DNA of 64,000 nt from Martelella mediterranea DSM 17316 (GTDB lineage: Bacteria; Pseudomonadota; Alphaproteobacteria; Rhizobiales; Rhizobiaceae). The stretch covers positions 1,324,501-1,388,500 of the forward strand of contig NZ_CP020330.1 of the NCBI RefSeq assembly GCF_002043005.1. The letters run 5' to 3'. A model generated the notes under the pieces. That model saw nothing but the letters and a program-made list of their open reading frames with translations, had not been told where the DNA came from and did not search any database. Shown here piece after piece: positions 34,144 through 44,669 of the stretch. The first letter of the stretch is position 1. Every line of letters starts with the position of its first letter. The translations under genes and the position numbers were made by a program.

Positions 34144-34359
34144 ATGACTACGACAAAAGATCAGTTGTTCAAGCCCGGCCGGGTTTCTGCCACGGACAAG
34201 CTGGCAACCACCGACAAGGTGGCGCGCGAGATTATTGCCGAAGAGGCAACCCGGCTTGTCACCAAGACGGAGCGTTTGCGCCGCCTGCGTATCGAGCGGG
34301 AAGCGGCTGCTCCGGAAGAAAAGCCCAAGAAAGCCCGGGCCAAAAAGGCCGCGAAGTAG
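34144..34359 (+). CDS. Small basic protein of unknown function
   Basis: This is a 71-residue protein. The first half (M-T-T-T-K-D-Q-L-F-K-P-G-R-V) is polar. A helical middle follows (A-R-E-I-I-A-E-E-A-T-R-L-V-T-K-T-E-R-L-R-R-L-R), and the C-terminus is Lys/Ala-rich (K-P-K-K-A-R-A-K-K-A-A-K), resembling nucleic-acid-binding tails. GGGAG lies 6 nt before the ATG, and a terminator follows. The same frame is open further upstream, but that part is not coding-like. No family is recognised. Confidence 0.72.
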   Translation: MTTTKDQLFKPGRVSATDKLATTDKVAREIIAEEATRLVTKTERLRRLRIEREAAAPEEKPKKARAKKAAK

Positions 34360-34451
34360 GGCCTGCTCCGGTATCGACGCGTCGGCATGACCGGCCCATC
34401 TTTCGTCCCCGCCAGTTGATGCCGGGTGACGGAGTGATTTTTGAAAATGCG

Positions 34452-34478
34452 ACGACCCGTCACATGGCGGGTCGTTTT
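34452..34478 (+). terminator. Intrinsic terminator after the small basic protein gene
   Basis: ACGACCCG (34452-34459) and CGGGTCGT (34468-34475) form an 8-bp stem followed by TTTT. It lies 93 bp after the stop codon and before the LLM oxidoreductase gene. Confidence 0.8.
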
Positions 34479-34605
34479 GCGTTTGGGCCTTGTTTGCCGA
34501 AAACGCTGTGTTCATCGAATGACGCATTGTTCTTGCCGGGCGCGGACGACATCTATCGTAAAACGCCCGCAAGCGAGGCGTGACCATGTCGGAGATATGC
34601 AGACT

Positions 34606-35628
34606 ATGAAGAAAATAGGATTTTTGTCCTTCGGGCACTGGACGCCGTCGCCGCAATCGGCGACCCGCTCCGCCGCCGACGTGCTGTCGCAGTCGATCGA
34701 CCTTGCGGTGGCGGCCGAGGAACTGGGGGCGGACGGCGCCTATTTCCGGGTGCATCACTTCGCCCGGCAATTGTCCTCGCCGTTTCCGCTGCTGGCGGCG
34801 ATCGGCGCAAGGACCAGCCGGATCGAGATCGGAACCGGCGTGATCGACATGCGCTATGAAAACCCGCTCTACATGGTCGAGGATGCCGGCTCCGCCGATC
34901 TGATCTCCGGCGGGCGGCTGCAGCTTGGCATTTCGCGCGGTTCGCCCGAGCAGGTCATCGAAGGCTGGCGCTATTTCGGCTACCAGCCCGGCGAGGGCGA
35001 GGACGATGCCGCCATGGCGCGGCGTCATACGGAGGTGTTCCTTGACCAGCTTGAAGGCAAGGGTTTTGCCGAGCCCAATCCGCGCCCGATGTTTCCCAAC
35101 CCGCCCGGCCTGTTGCGGCTGGAACCGCATTCGGAAGGGCTGAGAAAGCGCATCTGGTGGGGCTCGGCCACCAACGCAACGGCTGAATGGGCAGCGAAGC
35201 TTGGCATGAACCTGCAGAGCTCGACGCTGAAATTCGACGAGACCGGCGAGCCGCTTCACCGGCAGCAGGCCGACCAGATCCGCGCGTACCGCGCCGCCTG
35301 GAAGGAGGCCGGTCACGACTGGACGCCGCGGGTTTCGGTCAGCCGTTCGATCTTCGCGCTCACCACGGATATGGACCGGGCCTATTTCGGCCGCGGCGGC
35401 AACGAGCAGGATTCGATCGGCTATATCGATGAAAAGACCCGCGCGGTGTTCGGCCGTTCCTATGCCGCCGAGCCGGACCGGTTGATCGAGCAGCTGAAGG
35501 GCGACGAGGCGATTGCCGAGGCCGACACGCTTCTGCTCACCGTGCCCAACCAGCTTGGCGTTGCCTATAACGCCCATGTCATCGAGGCGATCCTGAAACA
35601 TGTCGCGCCGGGCCTCGGCTGGCGCTGA
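34606..35628 (+). CDS. LLM-class flavin-dependent oxidoreductase
   Basis: This 340-residue luciferase-like monooxygenase family protein starts M-K-K-I-G-F-L-S-F-G-H-W. It has E-E-L-G-A-D-G-A-Y-F-R-V-H-H-F and the V-I-D-M-R-Y-E-N-P-L-Y-M-V-E-D segment of the FMN/F420-binding barrel. The substrate is unknown. ATG 34606 is chosen because GGAG at 34591-34594 lies 11 nt upstream. ATG 34597 would be only 2 nt from it. A strong hairpin follows the stop codon. Confidence 0.87.
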   Translation: MKKIGFLSFGHWTPSPQSATRSAADVLSQSIDLAVAAEELGADGAYFRVHHFARQLSSPFPLLAAIGARTSRIEIGTGVIDMRYENPLYMVEDAGSADLISGGRLQLGISRGSPEQVIEGWRYFGYQPGEGEDDAAMARRHTEVFLDQLEGKGFAEPNPRPMFPNPPGLLRLEPHSEGLRKRIWWGSATNATAEWAAKLGMNLQSSTLKFDETGEPLHRQQADQIRAYRAAWKEAGHDWTPRVSVSRSIFALTTDMDRAYFGRGGNEQDSIGYIDEKTRAVFGRSYAAEPDRLIEQLKGDEAIAEADTLLLTVPNQLGVAYNAHVIEAILKHVAPGLGWR

Positions 35629-35634
35629 CGCCTT

Positions 35635-35672
35635 TTCGGAGGCAGCGGGCGTTTCGTCCCGCCGCCTCCGAA
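35635..35672. terminator. Strong stem-loop after the LLM oxidoreductase gene
   Basis: TTCGGAGGC-A-GCGGG pairs with CCCGC-C-GCCTCCGAA around an 8-nt loop. That is 14 base pairs interrupted by one A/C mismatch, starting 7 bp after the stop codon. No U-tract follows, so it may end transcription poorly and instead protect the 3' end. Confidence 0.6.
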
Positions 35673-35748
35673 TTGACAGATGACAAGTGAGAACCTGCTT
35701 GCCCCGTGGCGCGTTCGCGCATACGCTTTCCCCAAGCAAAGCAAAAAC

Positions 35749-35769
35749 AACGGACCATGCCGGTCCGTT
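35749..35769 (-). terminator. Leftward-facing terminator-like hairpin in the AGCS leader
   Basis: AACGGACC and GGTCCGTT form an 8-bp stem around ATGCC. Read leftward it is followed by GTTTTTG and further T-rich sequence, the arrangement of an intrinsic terminator for transcription coming from the symporter gene. No leftward gene lies to its right, so an antisense transcript or a leader structure are the alternatives. Confidence 0.5.
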
Positions 35770-35836
35770 CGGGTGGGGACCCTGAGCATCGATGCGCGTA
35801 GGCGCGGCATGCATTTGCGACAAAAGGGGACTGGCA

Positions 35837-37258
35837 GTGCAGTTTTTCGATACGATTTTCAATTACATCAATGATCTGACCTGGGGCTGGGCGCTGGTGC
35901 CGTTCCTGGTCGTGATCGGCGTGTTCTTCACGGCGGCGAGCGGATTCGTCCAGTTCCGCTTCTTCAAGCGCATGTTCGGCGTTTTGTGGGGCGACGAGGA
36001 TGGCGATCCCTCCAAGATCAGTGCCCGCGAGGCGCTGTTCGTTTCGGTGGGCGGGCGCGTCGGCGGCGGCAATATCGCCGGCGTGGCGGTCGCGATCACG
36101 GCCGGCGGGCCGGGCGCGGTGTTCTGGATGTGGGCGATCGCCCTTGTCGGCATGTGCTCGGGCCTGGTCGAGGCGACGCTCGCCCAGGCCTATAAACGCA
36201 CCGAACCGAACGGCGATTACCGCGGCGGCCCGGCGCAGGCCATTATCCACGGACTTGGCGAAAACTATCGCTGGCTGGCGCTGATCTACGCGGTCTGCCT
36301 GATCGCGGCCTTCGCGATCGGCTTCAATGCCTTTCAGGGCAACACCGTTGCGGGGGCCGAGGCAGATAGCCTCGGCATTCCGCGCTATGTCACCGGCATC
36401 GTGCTGGCGGCCGCCACCGGCTTCATCGTTTTCGGCGGCATTCATCGCATTGCCAAGGTTTCCGATGTCATCATCCCGATCATGGCCTTCGGCTATATCG
36501 GCATGGCGCTGGTGGTCATGCTCATCAACATCACCGCCCTTCCGGCGGTGCTGTGGGATATCGTCGCCAATGCGCTCGGCATTCGCGAGGCGGTGGCCGG
36601 CGGCATCGGCGCGGCGGTCTCCAACGGTCTCAGGCGTGGATTGTTTTCCAATGAGGCGGGGCTGGGCTCGGCGCCCAATGTCGCCGCCACTGCCTATGTC
36701 CGCCATCCGGTGAGCCAGGGCATCACCCAGAGCTTCTCGGTGTTCATCGACACGATGATCATCTGTTCCTGCACCGCCTTCGTGATCCTGCTTGGCGATG
36801 TCTATCAGCCGGGCCAGGAAGGGGTCGATGGCGTGATCCTGACCCAGCAGAGCATTGTCGACCATCTCGGCGCCTGGGCGCAGTATTATCTCACCGCTGC
36901 GATCTTCCTGTTCTCGTTCTCGTCGATCATCTACAACTACTATCTCGGCGAGAACGCGTTGGATTTCATGACCGACAAGCCGAGCGCGCTGCAGATTCTC
37001 AGGGTCGTTATCATCGCGATCGTGTTTATCGGCGCGGTCGCGCCGGGGGCGACGGCGGTGTTCAACTTCTCCGACCCGATGATGGGCATCCTTGCGGTCG
37101 TCAACCTCCTGGCGCTGATGATGCTGTTCCCGATCGCGCTCCGGCTGATCAACGATTTCCGCGGCCAGCTCGCCGCGGGCATCAAACGGCCGGTGTTCGA
37201 TCCGAAGAAGTTCCCGGATCTCGACACCGACCCGACGGCCTGGCCCGACGCGAAGTGA
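35837..37258 (+). CDS. Alanine/glycine:cation symporter (AGCS family)
   Basis: This is a 473-residue inner-membrane sodium/proton-coupled amino-acid symporter with about ten hydrophobic helices. The family motifs G-G-R-V-G-G-G-N-I-A-G-V-A (near residue 70) and G-L-R-R-G-L-F-S-N-E-A-G-L-G-S-A-P are present. The first G-x-G-T-G-N has G-G-G-N here, a mild deviation. The start is GTG 35837, with GGGGA 7 nt upstream. The frame is open 15 codons further back without a start signal. The 5' leader is long and has two hairpins. Confidence 0.92.
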   Translation: MQFFDTIFNYINDLTWGWALVPFLVVIGVFFTAASGFVQFRFFKRMFGVLWGDEDGDPSKISAREALFVSVGGRVGGGNIAGVAVAITAGGPGAVFWMWAIALVGMCSGLVEATLAQAYKRTEPNGDYRGGPAQAIIHGLGENYRWLALIYAVCLIAAFAIGFNAFQGNTVAGAEADSLGIPRYVTGIVLAAATGFIVFGGIHRIAKVSDVIIPIMAFGYIGMALVVMLINITALPAVLWDIVANALGIREAVAGGIGAAVSNGLRRGLFSNEAGLGSAPNVAATAYVRHPVSQGITQSFSVFIDTMIICSCTAFVILLGDVYQPGQEGVDGVILTQQSIVDHLGAWAQYYLTAAIFLFSFSSIIYNYYLGENALDFMTDKPSALQILRVVIIAIVFIGAVAPGATAVFNFSDPMMGILAVVNLLALMMLFPIALRLINDFRGQLAAGIKRPVFDPKKFPDLDTDPTAWPDAK

Positions 37259-37345
37259 TGTGGGAGCGGTGCTGACGGTCTTTCCGGCTTCGGCCGAGGT
37301 CGTAAGGACCGGTGCAATGCGGGGAGACTCTATGCGATAGCCCTG

Positions 37346-37406
37346 CCCTCGCCCCGCAGGGGAGAGGGCGGTGCGGATGCGCCGGGTGAGGGGCGGAACC
37401 CCGGCG
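37346..37406. repeat. 61-bp intergenic repeat, copy 1
   Basis: This GC-rich element begins CCCTCGCCCCGCAGGGG and ends GGGCGGAACCCCGGCG. It recurs at 40231-40291 with two base differences. Internally CCCC-GCA-GGGG forms a small hairpin. It lies 21 bp beyond the hutU stop, in the convergent hutU-symporter interval. Confidence 0.85.
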
Positions 37407-37427
37407 CTTCTTGTTCTCTCGGACCGA

Positions 37428-39104
<1,677 letters not shown>

Positions 39105-39161
39105 CGTGTCCCTCATTGCTTGTCGTTGCTGGGCCCCTTGCAGCAGCGCTTCCTCCCCACT

Positions 39162-39236
39162 GGGTCATCCTCGTGCCTAACCGAGGATCCATAACGAAGA
39201 CCGTATGGACGCCAGGGTCTGGTCCGGGCATGACGC
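39162..39236. repeat. Degenerate alphaproteobacterial intergenic repeat
   Basis: GGGTCATCCTCG...ACCGAGGATCC...ATGGACGCCAGGGTC...CCGGGCATGACGC has the layout of a common inverted repeat in alphaproteobacterial spacers (GTCATCCTCGG at one end, GGGCATGAC at the other). The arms here have drifted. Only one copy is seen in the window. It fills the hutG-hutU gap. Confidence 0.5.
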
Positions 39237-39285
39237 AGAACAGAAGGACAGGCTGCACCCGAAGCCCCTTCATTCGAGATCGTGT

Positions 39286-40089
39286 CTACATGCGTGCGGA
39301 AAACGACAGGCGTTCGATCCGCTCGAGAATATCCTGCAAATGGCTTCGCAGCTTTTCCGCCTTGGCCTCGTCAAAGGCAAAGGGCGGAGCTTCAGTTTTC
39401 AGATGGGTCGATTGCGCCAGTTCCATCTGGATGGCGTGAACGCCGGTTTCGGGTTTTCCGTAATGCCGCGTCGTCCAGCCACCCTTGAAGCGACCATTGA
39501 CGGCATGGTCATAGCCGGGCGCCAGCGAAACGACGCTTTCCACGGCTGCTTCAAACTCCGGCGCGCAGGTGACGCCGAGATTGGTGCCGATATTGAAATC
39601 CGGCAGCTTGCCTGCAAACAGGAAGGGAATGTGCGAGCGGATCGAGTGGCAATCGTAAAGAATGGCGATTCCATGCTCGGCCTTCACACGCGCGATTTCC
39701 GCGGCAAGCGCCGCGTGATAGGGCGCGTGATAGGCTTCGATGCGTGCCGCGATATCGGCTTCCGTCGGCTCTTCGCCATCTTTCCAAATAGGCTTGCCGT
39801 CGAAATCCGTCTCGGGGATCAGGCCGGTGGTGTTCTGGCCGGGATAGAGACTCGCGCCCGACGGATCGCGATTGGCGTCGATGACATAGCGATGGAAGGT
39901 CGCCTTCACCGTTGTCGCATCGGCAAGCAAGCCGTCATAGAGCCGGTCGACATGCCAGTCGGTATCGGCGAGCAGGCTGCCATTGTCGTTGAGCCGCGCC
40001 TGGATCTCCGGCGGCACGAAGGTGCCGGTGTGCGGAAAACCGAGAATGACGGGGGACGAGCCCTGTTTGACAATAACGGGATCGGTCAT
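39286..40089 (-). CDS. hutG: N-formylglutamate deformylase
   Basis: HutG removes formate from N-formylglutamate, the last step of the five-enzyme histidine route that pairs with HutF. The 267-residue protein begins with V-I-L-G-F-P-H-T-G-T-F-V-P-P, followed by D-T-D-W-H-V-D-R-L-Y, Y-D-C-H-S-I-R-S-H-I-P and G-R-F-K-G-G-W-T-T-R-H-Y-G, the family's metal-binding and substrate segments. It lies between hutH and hutU, separated from both by repeat-bearing gaps of about 240 and 180 bp. Confidence 0.95.
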   Translation of the reverse strand: MTDPVIVKQGSSPVILGFPHTGTFVPPEIQARLNDNGSLLADTDWHVDRLYDGLLADATTVKATFHRYVIDANRDPSGASLYPGQNTTGLIPETDFDGKPIWKDGEEPTEADIAARIEAYHAPYHAALAAEIARVKAEHGIAILYDCHSIRSHIPFLFAGKLPDFNIGTNLGVTCAPEFEAAVESVVSLAPGYDHAVNGRFKGGWTTRHYGKPETGVHAIQMELAQSTHLKTEAPPFAFDEAKAEKLRSHLQDILERIERLSFSARM

Positions 40090-40131
40090 GGGAAAATATT
40101 CCTCTGTCTGGAGTTTCGGCCAACGCCGCTT

Positions 40132-40175
40132 GCCCTCATCCGGCCTTCGGCCACCTTCTCCCCAAGGGGAGAAGG
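40132..40175. repeat. Short palindromic intergenic repeat
   Basis: CCCTCATCCGGCCTTCGGCC is followed by ACCTTCTCCCCAAGGGGAGA. This contains two small hairpins (GGCC-TTC-GGCC and TCTCCCC-AA-GGGGAGA) and matches the style of repeats found between rhizobial genes. It sits between hutH and hutG beside the 61-bp repeat copy. Confidence 0.7.
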
Positions 40176-40230
40176 GGACGCCGGCGACGCCCTGCCTGTC
40201 CGCCTAGGCCGGCGATGGCTGCTTCGCTCC

Positions 40231-40291
40231 CCCTCGCCCCGCAGGGGAGAGGGTGGCGCGGATGCGCCGGGTGAGGGGCGGAACCCCGGCG
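40231..40291. repeat. 61-bp intergenic repeat, copy 2
   Basis: This is a second copy of the element at 37346, in the same orientation, differing at two positions. Both copies lie inside or at the end of the leftward hut gene series, here between hutH and hutG. Confidence 0.85.
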
Positions 40292-40327
40292 TGAGCGAGA
40301 TTGCCCCTTTCCTTTCCACAAGCGCCA

Positions 40328-41863
40328 TCAAATCTTCAACCCCGGCAATACCCCCGCTCCGACCGCATCGACCAGCACCCCATCACGCACCGCCACCGCA
40401 GCCTTTTCGAGATCGCCGGCCATATAGCGGTCGTCTTCGAGCGTCGGCACCAATTCTCGGAAGGCTGAAATGACCCGCTGCAGAGCCGGGCTTGTGACAA
40501 GCGGCGCACGCAGTTCCACGCCCTGTATGCTGCAGAGCGCTTCGATGCCGACAATGCTCGCAAGGTTCTCGGTCATCGCCAGCAGCCGCCGCGCGCCGTG
40601 GCAGGCCATCGACACATGGTCTTCCTGATTGGCCGAGGTCGGGGTGGAATCAACGGAGGCCGGATGCGCCATCTGTTTGTTTTCGCTCATCAGCGCGGCG
40701 GACGTAACCTCCGCGATCATCAGACCGGAATTGAGCCCCGGCTTTTTCGACAGGAAGGCCGGCAGGCCGAAGGAGAGCGCCGGGTCGACCAGAAGCGCGA
40801 TCCGCCGCTGGGCAATCGCGCCGATCTCGCAGATGGCAATGGCAATCTGGTCGGCAGCGAAGGCGACCGGCTCCGCATGGAAATTGCCGCCGGAGACGAC
40901 GCTGTCGTCGGAGAGCACCAGCGGATTGTCGGTGGCGGCATTGGCCTCGATTTCCAGCGTGCGGCCGGCTTGGCGCAGCAGATCGAGGCAGGCGCCATCG
41001 ACCTGCGGCTGGCAGCGAATGCAGTACGGATCCTGCACCCGCTCATCACCCTCGATATGCGAGACGCGGATTTCCGAGCCTTCGAGCAGCGCCCTGAGAC
41101 TCGCCGCCGCGTCGATCTGGCCCTGATGGCCACGCAGCGTGTGGATATCGGGATGGAACGGCGCCGGCGAGCCCATGGCCGCATCGGTTGAGAGCGCGCC
41201 GGTGACCAAGGCGGTTTGCGCGCAGCGGAAGGCACGGAACAGGCCGGCAAGCGCCAGCGCCGTCGACACCTGCGTGCCGTTGATCAGCGCAAGCCCCTCC
41301 TTGGCGGCAAGCCGAACGGGCGTGAGGCCGGCTTTTTCCAGCGCGTCTCGACCGGAAACCCGCTCGCCGGCGAAGAAGGCTTCGCCCTCGCCCATCATCA
41401 CGGCGGCCATATGGGCCAGCGGGGCGAGATCGCCGGAGGCACCCACGGACCCTTTTTCGGGAATCACGGGGATGACGCCCTTTGCCAGCATGCCCTCGAT
41501 CAGCCGCACCAGTTCGAGCCGCACGCCGGAAGCGCCGCGCCCGAGCGAAATCAGTTTCAGCGCCATGATCAGCCGCACGACGCTGCCATCGAGCGGCGCG
41601 CCGACGCCGCAGCAATGCGACAGGATGAGATTGCGCTGCAGGGTCGCGGTATCGGCGGCATCGATCTTGATCGAGGCGAGTTTGCCGAAGCCGGTATTGA
41701 TGCCGTAGACGGGTGCATTGCCGGCCGCGATCGCGGCAATGCGGGCGGCGGCCTTCTCGATCGCTGCATCGCAGGCGGGATCCAGCCGCACGGCATCACC
41801 GCCGCGGTAGATTGTTTCCAGCGTGGCCAGCGTCACGCTGCCGGGGGTGAGAACAAGCGTCAT
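40328..41863 (-). CDS. hutH: Histidine ammonia-lyase
   Basis: HutH deaminates L-histidine to trans-urocanate, the first step of histidine use. The 511 residues match the family. The A-S-G tripeptide that self-cyclises into the MIO electrophile is at 142-144 within [14 protein letters not shown]53-G-I-N-T-G-F-G near the N-terminus is also a hallmark. Its ATG overlaps the hutI stop by 4 bp, which couples translation of the two. Confidence 0.97.
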   Translation of the reverse strand: MTLVLTPGSVTLATLETIYRGGDAVRLDPACDAAIEKAAARIAAIAAGNAPVYGINTGFGKLASIKIDAADTATLQRNLILSHCCGVGAPLDGSVVRLIMALKLISLGRGASGVRLELVRLIEGMLAKGVIPVIPEKGSVGASGDLAPLAHMAAVMMGEGEAFFAGERVSGRDALEKAGLTPVRLAAKEGLALINGTQVSTALALAGLFRAFRCAQTALVTGALSTDAAMGSPAPFHPDIHTLRGHQGQIDAAASLRALLEGSEIRVSHIEGDERVQDPYCIRCQPQVDGACLDLLRQAGRTLEIEANAATDNPLVLSDDSVVSGGNFHAEPVAFAADQIAIAICEIGAIAQRRIALLVDPALSFGLPAFLSKKPGLNSGLMIAEVTSAALMSENKQMAHPASVDSTPTSANQEDHVSMACHGARRLLAMTENLASIVGIEALCSIQGVELRAPLVTSPALQRVISAFRELVPTLEDDRYMAGDLEKAAVAVRDGVLVDAVGAGVLPGLKI

Positions 41864-43074
41864 CGCGTCACCTCGTGGCCGGCGACATAAAGCCGGGAAA
41901 GCGGATTGAAGCCGATGCGATAGACGAGTTCGGCGGGCGCCTCGACGTCCCAGATCGCGATATCTGCGGCCTTGCCGGCTTCCAGTGTGCCGGTCTCATC
42001 CGCAAGGCCGAGCGCGCGCGCCGCGTTCGCCGTGATGCCGGTAAGGCATTCGGCGACCGTCATGCCGAACAGCGTCGCGCCCATGTTCATCGTTAGAAGC
42101 AGCGAGGTCAGCGGCGAGGTGCCGGGATTGCAATCGGTCGCAAGCGCGAGCGGCACGCCCGCCGCGCGCAGCGCCGCCATCGGCGGATGCTGCTTTTCCT
42201 TCAGCGTGTAGAAGGCGCCGGGCAGCAGCACGGCAACGGAGCCAGCGGACGCCATCGCCTTTGCGCCGGCCTCATCGAGATATTCGAGATGGTCGGCGGA
42301 CAGCGCGCCATAGGAGGCGGCCATCGCCGCGCCGCCGAGATTGGAAAGCTGCTCGGCATGGAGTTTTACCGGCAGGTCAAGCGCCTGCGCCTTGTCGAAG
42401 ACCGGCCGCAGTTCATCCGGCGAGAAGGCAATGCCCTCGCAGAAGGCGTCAACCGCATCGACCAGACTTTGCGCGTGGGCAATCTCGAGGCCGGCGACTG
42501 CCACCTCTTCGATATAGGCGGCGTTGCGGCCCTTATATTCCGGCGGGGTGGCATGGGCGGCGAGCCAGGTGGTCTTCACCCGGACGGGGCGCAGCGTGGC
42601 AAGGCGTCGCGCCGCGCGCAACATCTTCAGCTCGGTCTCGATGTTGAGGCCATAGCCGGACTTGATCTCGATGGTGGCGACGCCTTCCGCGAGCAGTGCA
42701 TCCAGGCGCGGCAGCGCGGCAGCGACCAGTTCATCCTCGGAAAGCGCATTGGTCACCGTCACCGTGGAGACGATGCCGCCGCCGGCGCGGGCGATCTCCT
42801 CATAGGACGCGCCTTCGAGCCGCATCTCGAATTCCTTCGCGCGGCTGCCGCCATAAACGATGTGGGTATGGCAATCGATCAGCGCCGGGGTTACCAGCCG
42901 GCCGCCGCAATCGACCTTTTCGAAACCGGCGCAGCGTTCCGGCAGACCTGCCTCGGGACCGGCATGGACGATGCGGCCATCCTCTATGGCAAGCACGCCT
43001 TCGACAATGTCCGTGCCGCCAATCATGGACGCGATACGGGCGTTGATGAAAAGTTTGGGCGAAGCTGAAGCCAT
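41860..43074 (-). CDS. hutI: Imidazolonepropionase
   Basis: HutI hydrolyses 4-imidazolone-5-propionate to N-formimino-L-glutamate. It is a 404-residue metal-dependent amidohydrolase with C-H-T-H at 68-71, the metal-binding HxH, then [22 protein letters not shown] and A-T-D-C-N-P-G-T-S. It is first in the leftward hutIHGU series. The divergent hutF start is 82 bp away, with a perfect palindrome between them. Confidence 0.96.
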   Translation of the reverse strand: MASASPKLFINARIASMIGGTDIVEGVLAIEDGRIVHAGPEAGLPERCAGFEKVDCGGRLVTPALIDCHTHIVYGGSRAKEFEMRLEGASYEEIARAGGGIVSTVTVTNALSEDELVAAALPRLDALLAEGVATIEIKSGYGLNIETELKMLRAARRLATLRPVRVKTTWLAAHATPPEYKGRNAAYIEEVAVAGLEIAHAQSLVDAVDAFCEGIAFSPDELRPVFDKAQALDLPVKLHAEQLSNLGGAAMAASYGALSADHLEYLDEAGAKAMASAGSVAVLLPGAFYTLKEKQHPPMAALRAAGVPLALATDCNPGTSPLTSLLLTMNMGATLFGMTVAECLTGITANAARALGLADETGTLEAGKAADIAIWDVEAPAELVYRIGFNPLSRLYVAGHEVTR

Positions 43075-43104
43075 CCCTTTCCCCTTGTTGTCTTTGGTTG
43101 GATA

Positions 43105-43120
43105 TTATGTATATACATAA
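43105..43120. promoter_or_regulatory. HutC operator in the hutI-hutF divergent region
   Basis: TTATGTATATACATAA is a perfect 16-bp palindrome 31 bp before hutI and 37 bp before hutF. Its core TGTATATACA matches the type of site bound by HutC, the urocanate-responsive GntR repressor, in pseudomonads. One operator could control both divergent promoters. A related site lies at 44587, and hutC itself is at 47413. Confidence 0.82.
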
Positions 43121-43156
43121 CACAATCACGCGCAAGAATAAAATGGGGCTCACCGC

Positions 43157-44509
43157 ATGGCATCTCACCTCTTCGCCGAAAACATCCTGACGCCCGAGGG
43201 CTGGCGCGCCAATGCGCGGCTCGCCATCGAAGGCGGCCGCATCGCCGGCCTTGCCTTCGAACAGACGCCTGAACCGGGCGACGAGCGCCACGGCATCATC
43301 GTGCCCGCCGTCGCGAACGTTCATTCCCACGCCTTCCAGCGCGCCATGGCCGGCCTTGCCGAGCGCCGAGGCCCCGCCAGCGACAATTTCTGGAGCTGGC
43401 GCGAGGTGATGTACCGCTTCACCTTCGCGATCGAGCCGGACGAGGCGGAGGCGATCGCAGCCCAGCTCTATATGGAAATGATGGAGGCCGGGTTTGCCCG
43501 CGTCGGCGAGTTCCATTACCTCCACAATGACAAGGACGGCAGTCTCTACGGCAATATCGGCGAGATGGCGGAACGCATCGCGGCGGCCGCCGGCGAAACA
43601 GGCATCGGCCTCACCCTCCTGCCGGTTTTTTACGCCCATTCCGATTTCGGCGGCGCGGAACCGAACAATGGCCAGCGCCGCTTCATCCACGATCGCGACA
43701 GTTTTTCCCGCCTGATGGAGGCGTCCGCAAAGGTCGTCTCCGGCCTCGATCACGCCGTCCTCGGCGTTGCTCCGCACTCGCTGCGCGCCGTCACCCCGGA
43801 AGAGCTCGCATTTGCCGCAAGCCTGGCCGACGGCCCGGTGCACATGCATATCTCCGAGCAGACGAAGGAAGTCGATGACTGCCTTGCCTGGAGCGGCAAG
43901 CGCCCGGTGGAGTGGCTTCTGGAAAACACCCGCGTCGACGGCCGCTGGTGCCTGATCCACGCCACGCATATGACCGACGCGGAAGCCGAAGGCCTCGCGC
44001 GATCCGGTGCGATCGCCGGCCTCTGCCCGGTCACGGAAGCCAATCTCGGCGATGGCATCTTCCCGGCAAGTCGGTTTCTGGCCTCAGGCGGCGCCTTCGG
44101 CGTCGGCTCGGATTCAAACGTGCTGATCGGCCTTGCCGATGAGTTGCGCCAGCTCGAATATGCCCAGCGCCTCGGCGAACGCGCCCGCAACGTCATCGCC
44201 GAGCCCGGCGGCACCACCGGCCGCCGCCTGTTCGACGGCGCGCTTGCCGGCGGGGCCCAGGCGATGGGCATCGAAGCCGGCATTGCCGACGGCAGGCCTG
44301 CAAGCTTCTTCTCCCTCGACAACAGCGCCGCCCCCTGGCTCACCGAAGATCAGGCTCTCGACGGCTTCATCTTCGCCGGCCAGGTAAAGCCCGATTGCGT
44401 CTGGGCCAATGGCGTCAAACAGGTCGAAGCCGGTCGGCATGTCAGGCGCGCGGCGATCGAGGCGCGGTTCCGCAAGGCAATGACGGCGCTGATGGCGCGG
44501 AGCGGCTGA
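43157..44509 (+). CDS. hutF: Formimidoylglutamate deiminase
   Basis: HutF removes ammonia from N-formimino-glutamate to give N-formylglutamate, which HutG then deformylates. It is a 450-residue amidohydrolase with V-H-S-H-A-F-Q-R at 55-62 (metal-binding HxH), H-M-H-I-S-E-Q, C-L-I-H-A-T-H and F-G-V-G-S-D-S-N. HutF plus HutG shows the five-step pathway rather than direct formamide release by a formiminoglutamase. It is read divergently from hutI under a shared operator. Confidence 0.95.
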   Translation: MASHLFAENILTPEGWRANARLAIEGGRIAGLAFEQTPEPGDERHGIIVPAVANVHSHAFQRAMAGLAERRGPASDNFWSWREVMYRFTFAIEPDEAEAIAAQLYMEMMEAGFARVGEFHYLHNDKDGSLYGNIGEMAERIAAAAGETGIGLTLLPVFYAHSDFGGAEPNNGQRRFIHDRDSFSRLMEASAKVVSGLDHAVLGVAPHSLRAVTPEELAFAASLADGPVHMHISEQTKEVDDCLAWSGKRPVEWLLENTRVDGRWCLIHATHMTDAEAEGLARSGAIAGLCPVTEANLGDGIFPASRFLASGGAFGVGSDSNVLIGLADELRQLEYAQRLGERARNVIAEPGGTTGRRLFDGALAGGAQAMGIEAGIADGRPASFFSLDNSAAPWLTEDQALDGFIFAGQVKPDCVWANGVKQVEAGRHVRRAAIEARFRKAMTALMARSG

Positions 44510-44586
44510 GCCTGACAGGGAAAGCGCGGATCCGGCGCCGCACCAAAATATCGGTCGAGGCAGGGCAGCGCTTCTCCTGTTGTTAT

Positions 44587-44596
44587 GTCTAGACAA
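44587..44596 (+). promoter_or_regulatory. Second HutC-like operator, upstream of the hut-linked transporter
   Basis: TGTCTAGACA is a perfect 10-bp palindrome with TTAT on its left and ACAA on its right, so it shares TTATGT-N4-ACA with the hutI-hutF operator. It lies 73 bp before the binding-protein gene. A partial copy (GTCTAGAC) follows 20 bp later. The match is to the half-sites; the central four bases differ. Confidence 0.6.
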
Positions 44597-44669
44597 CAAA
44601 ATCGATTCCCGTCTAGACTGGTCCCCTCGCAACAAGGGCCAAGACGCCCGTACAAAAGGGGATCATCAG

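Noticed and set aside
35629-35836. Glycine riboswitch in front of the AGCS symporter
   Set aside because: Such symporters are often glycine-riboswitch controlled, but I could not find the conserved riboswitch core. Only two simple hairpins are present.
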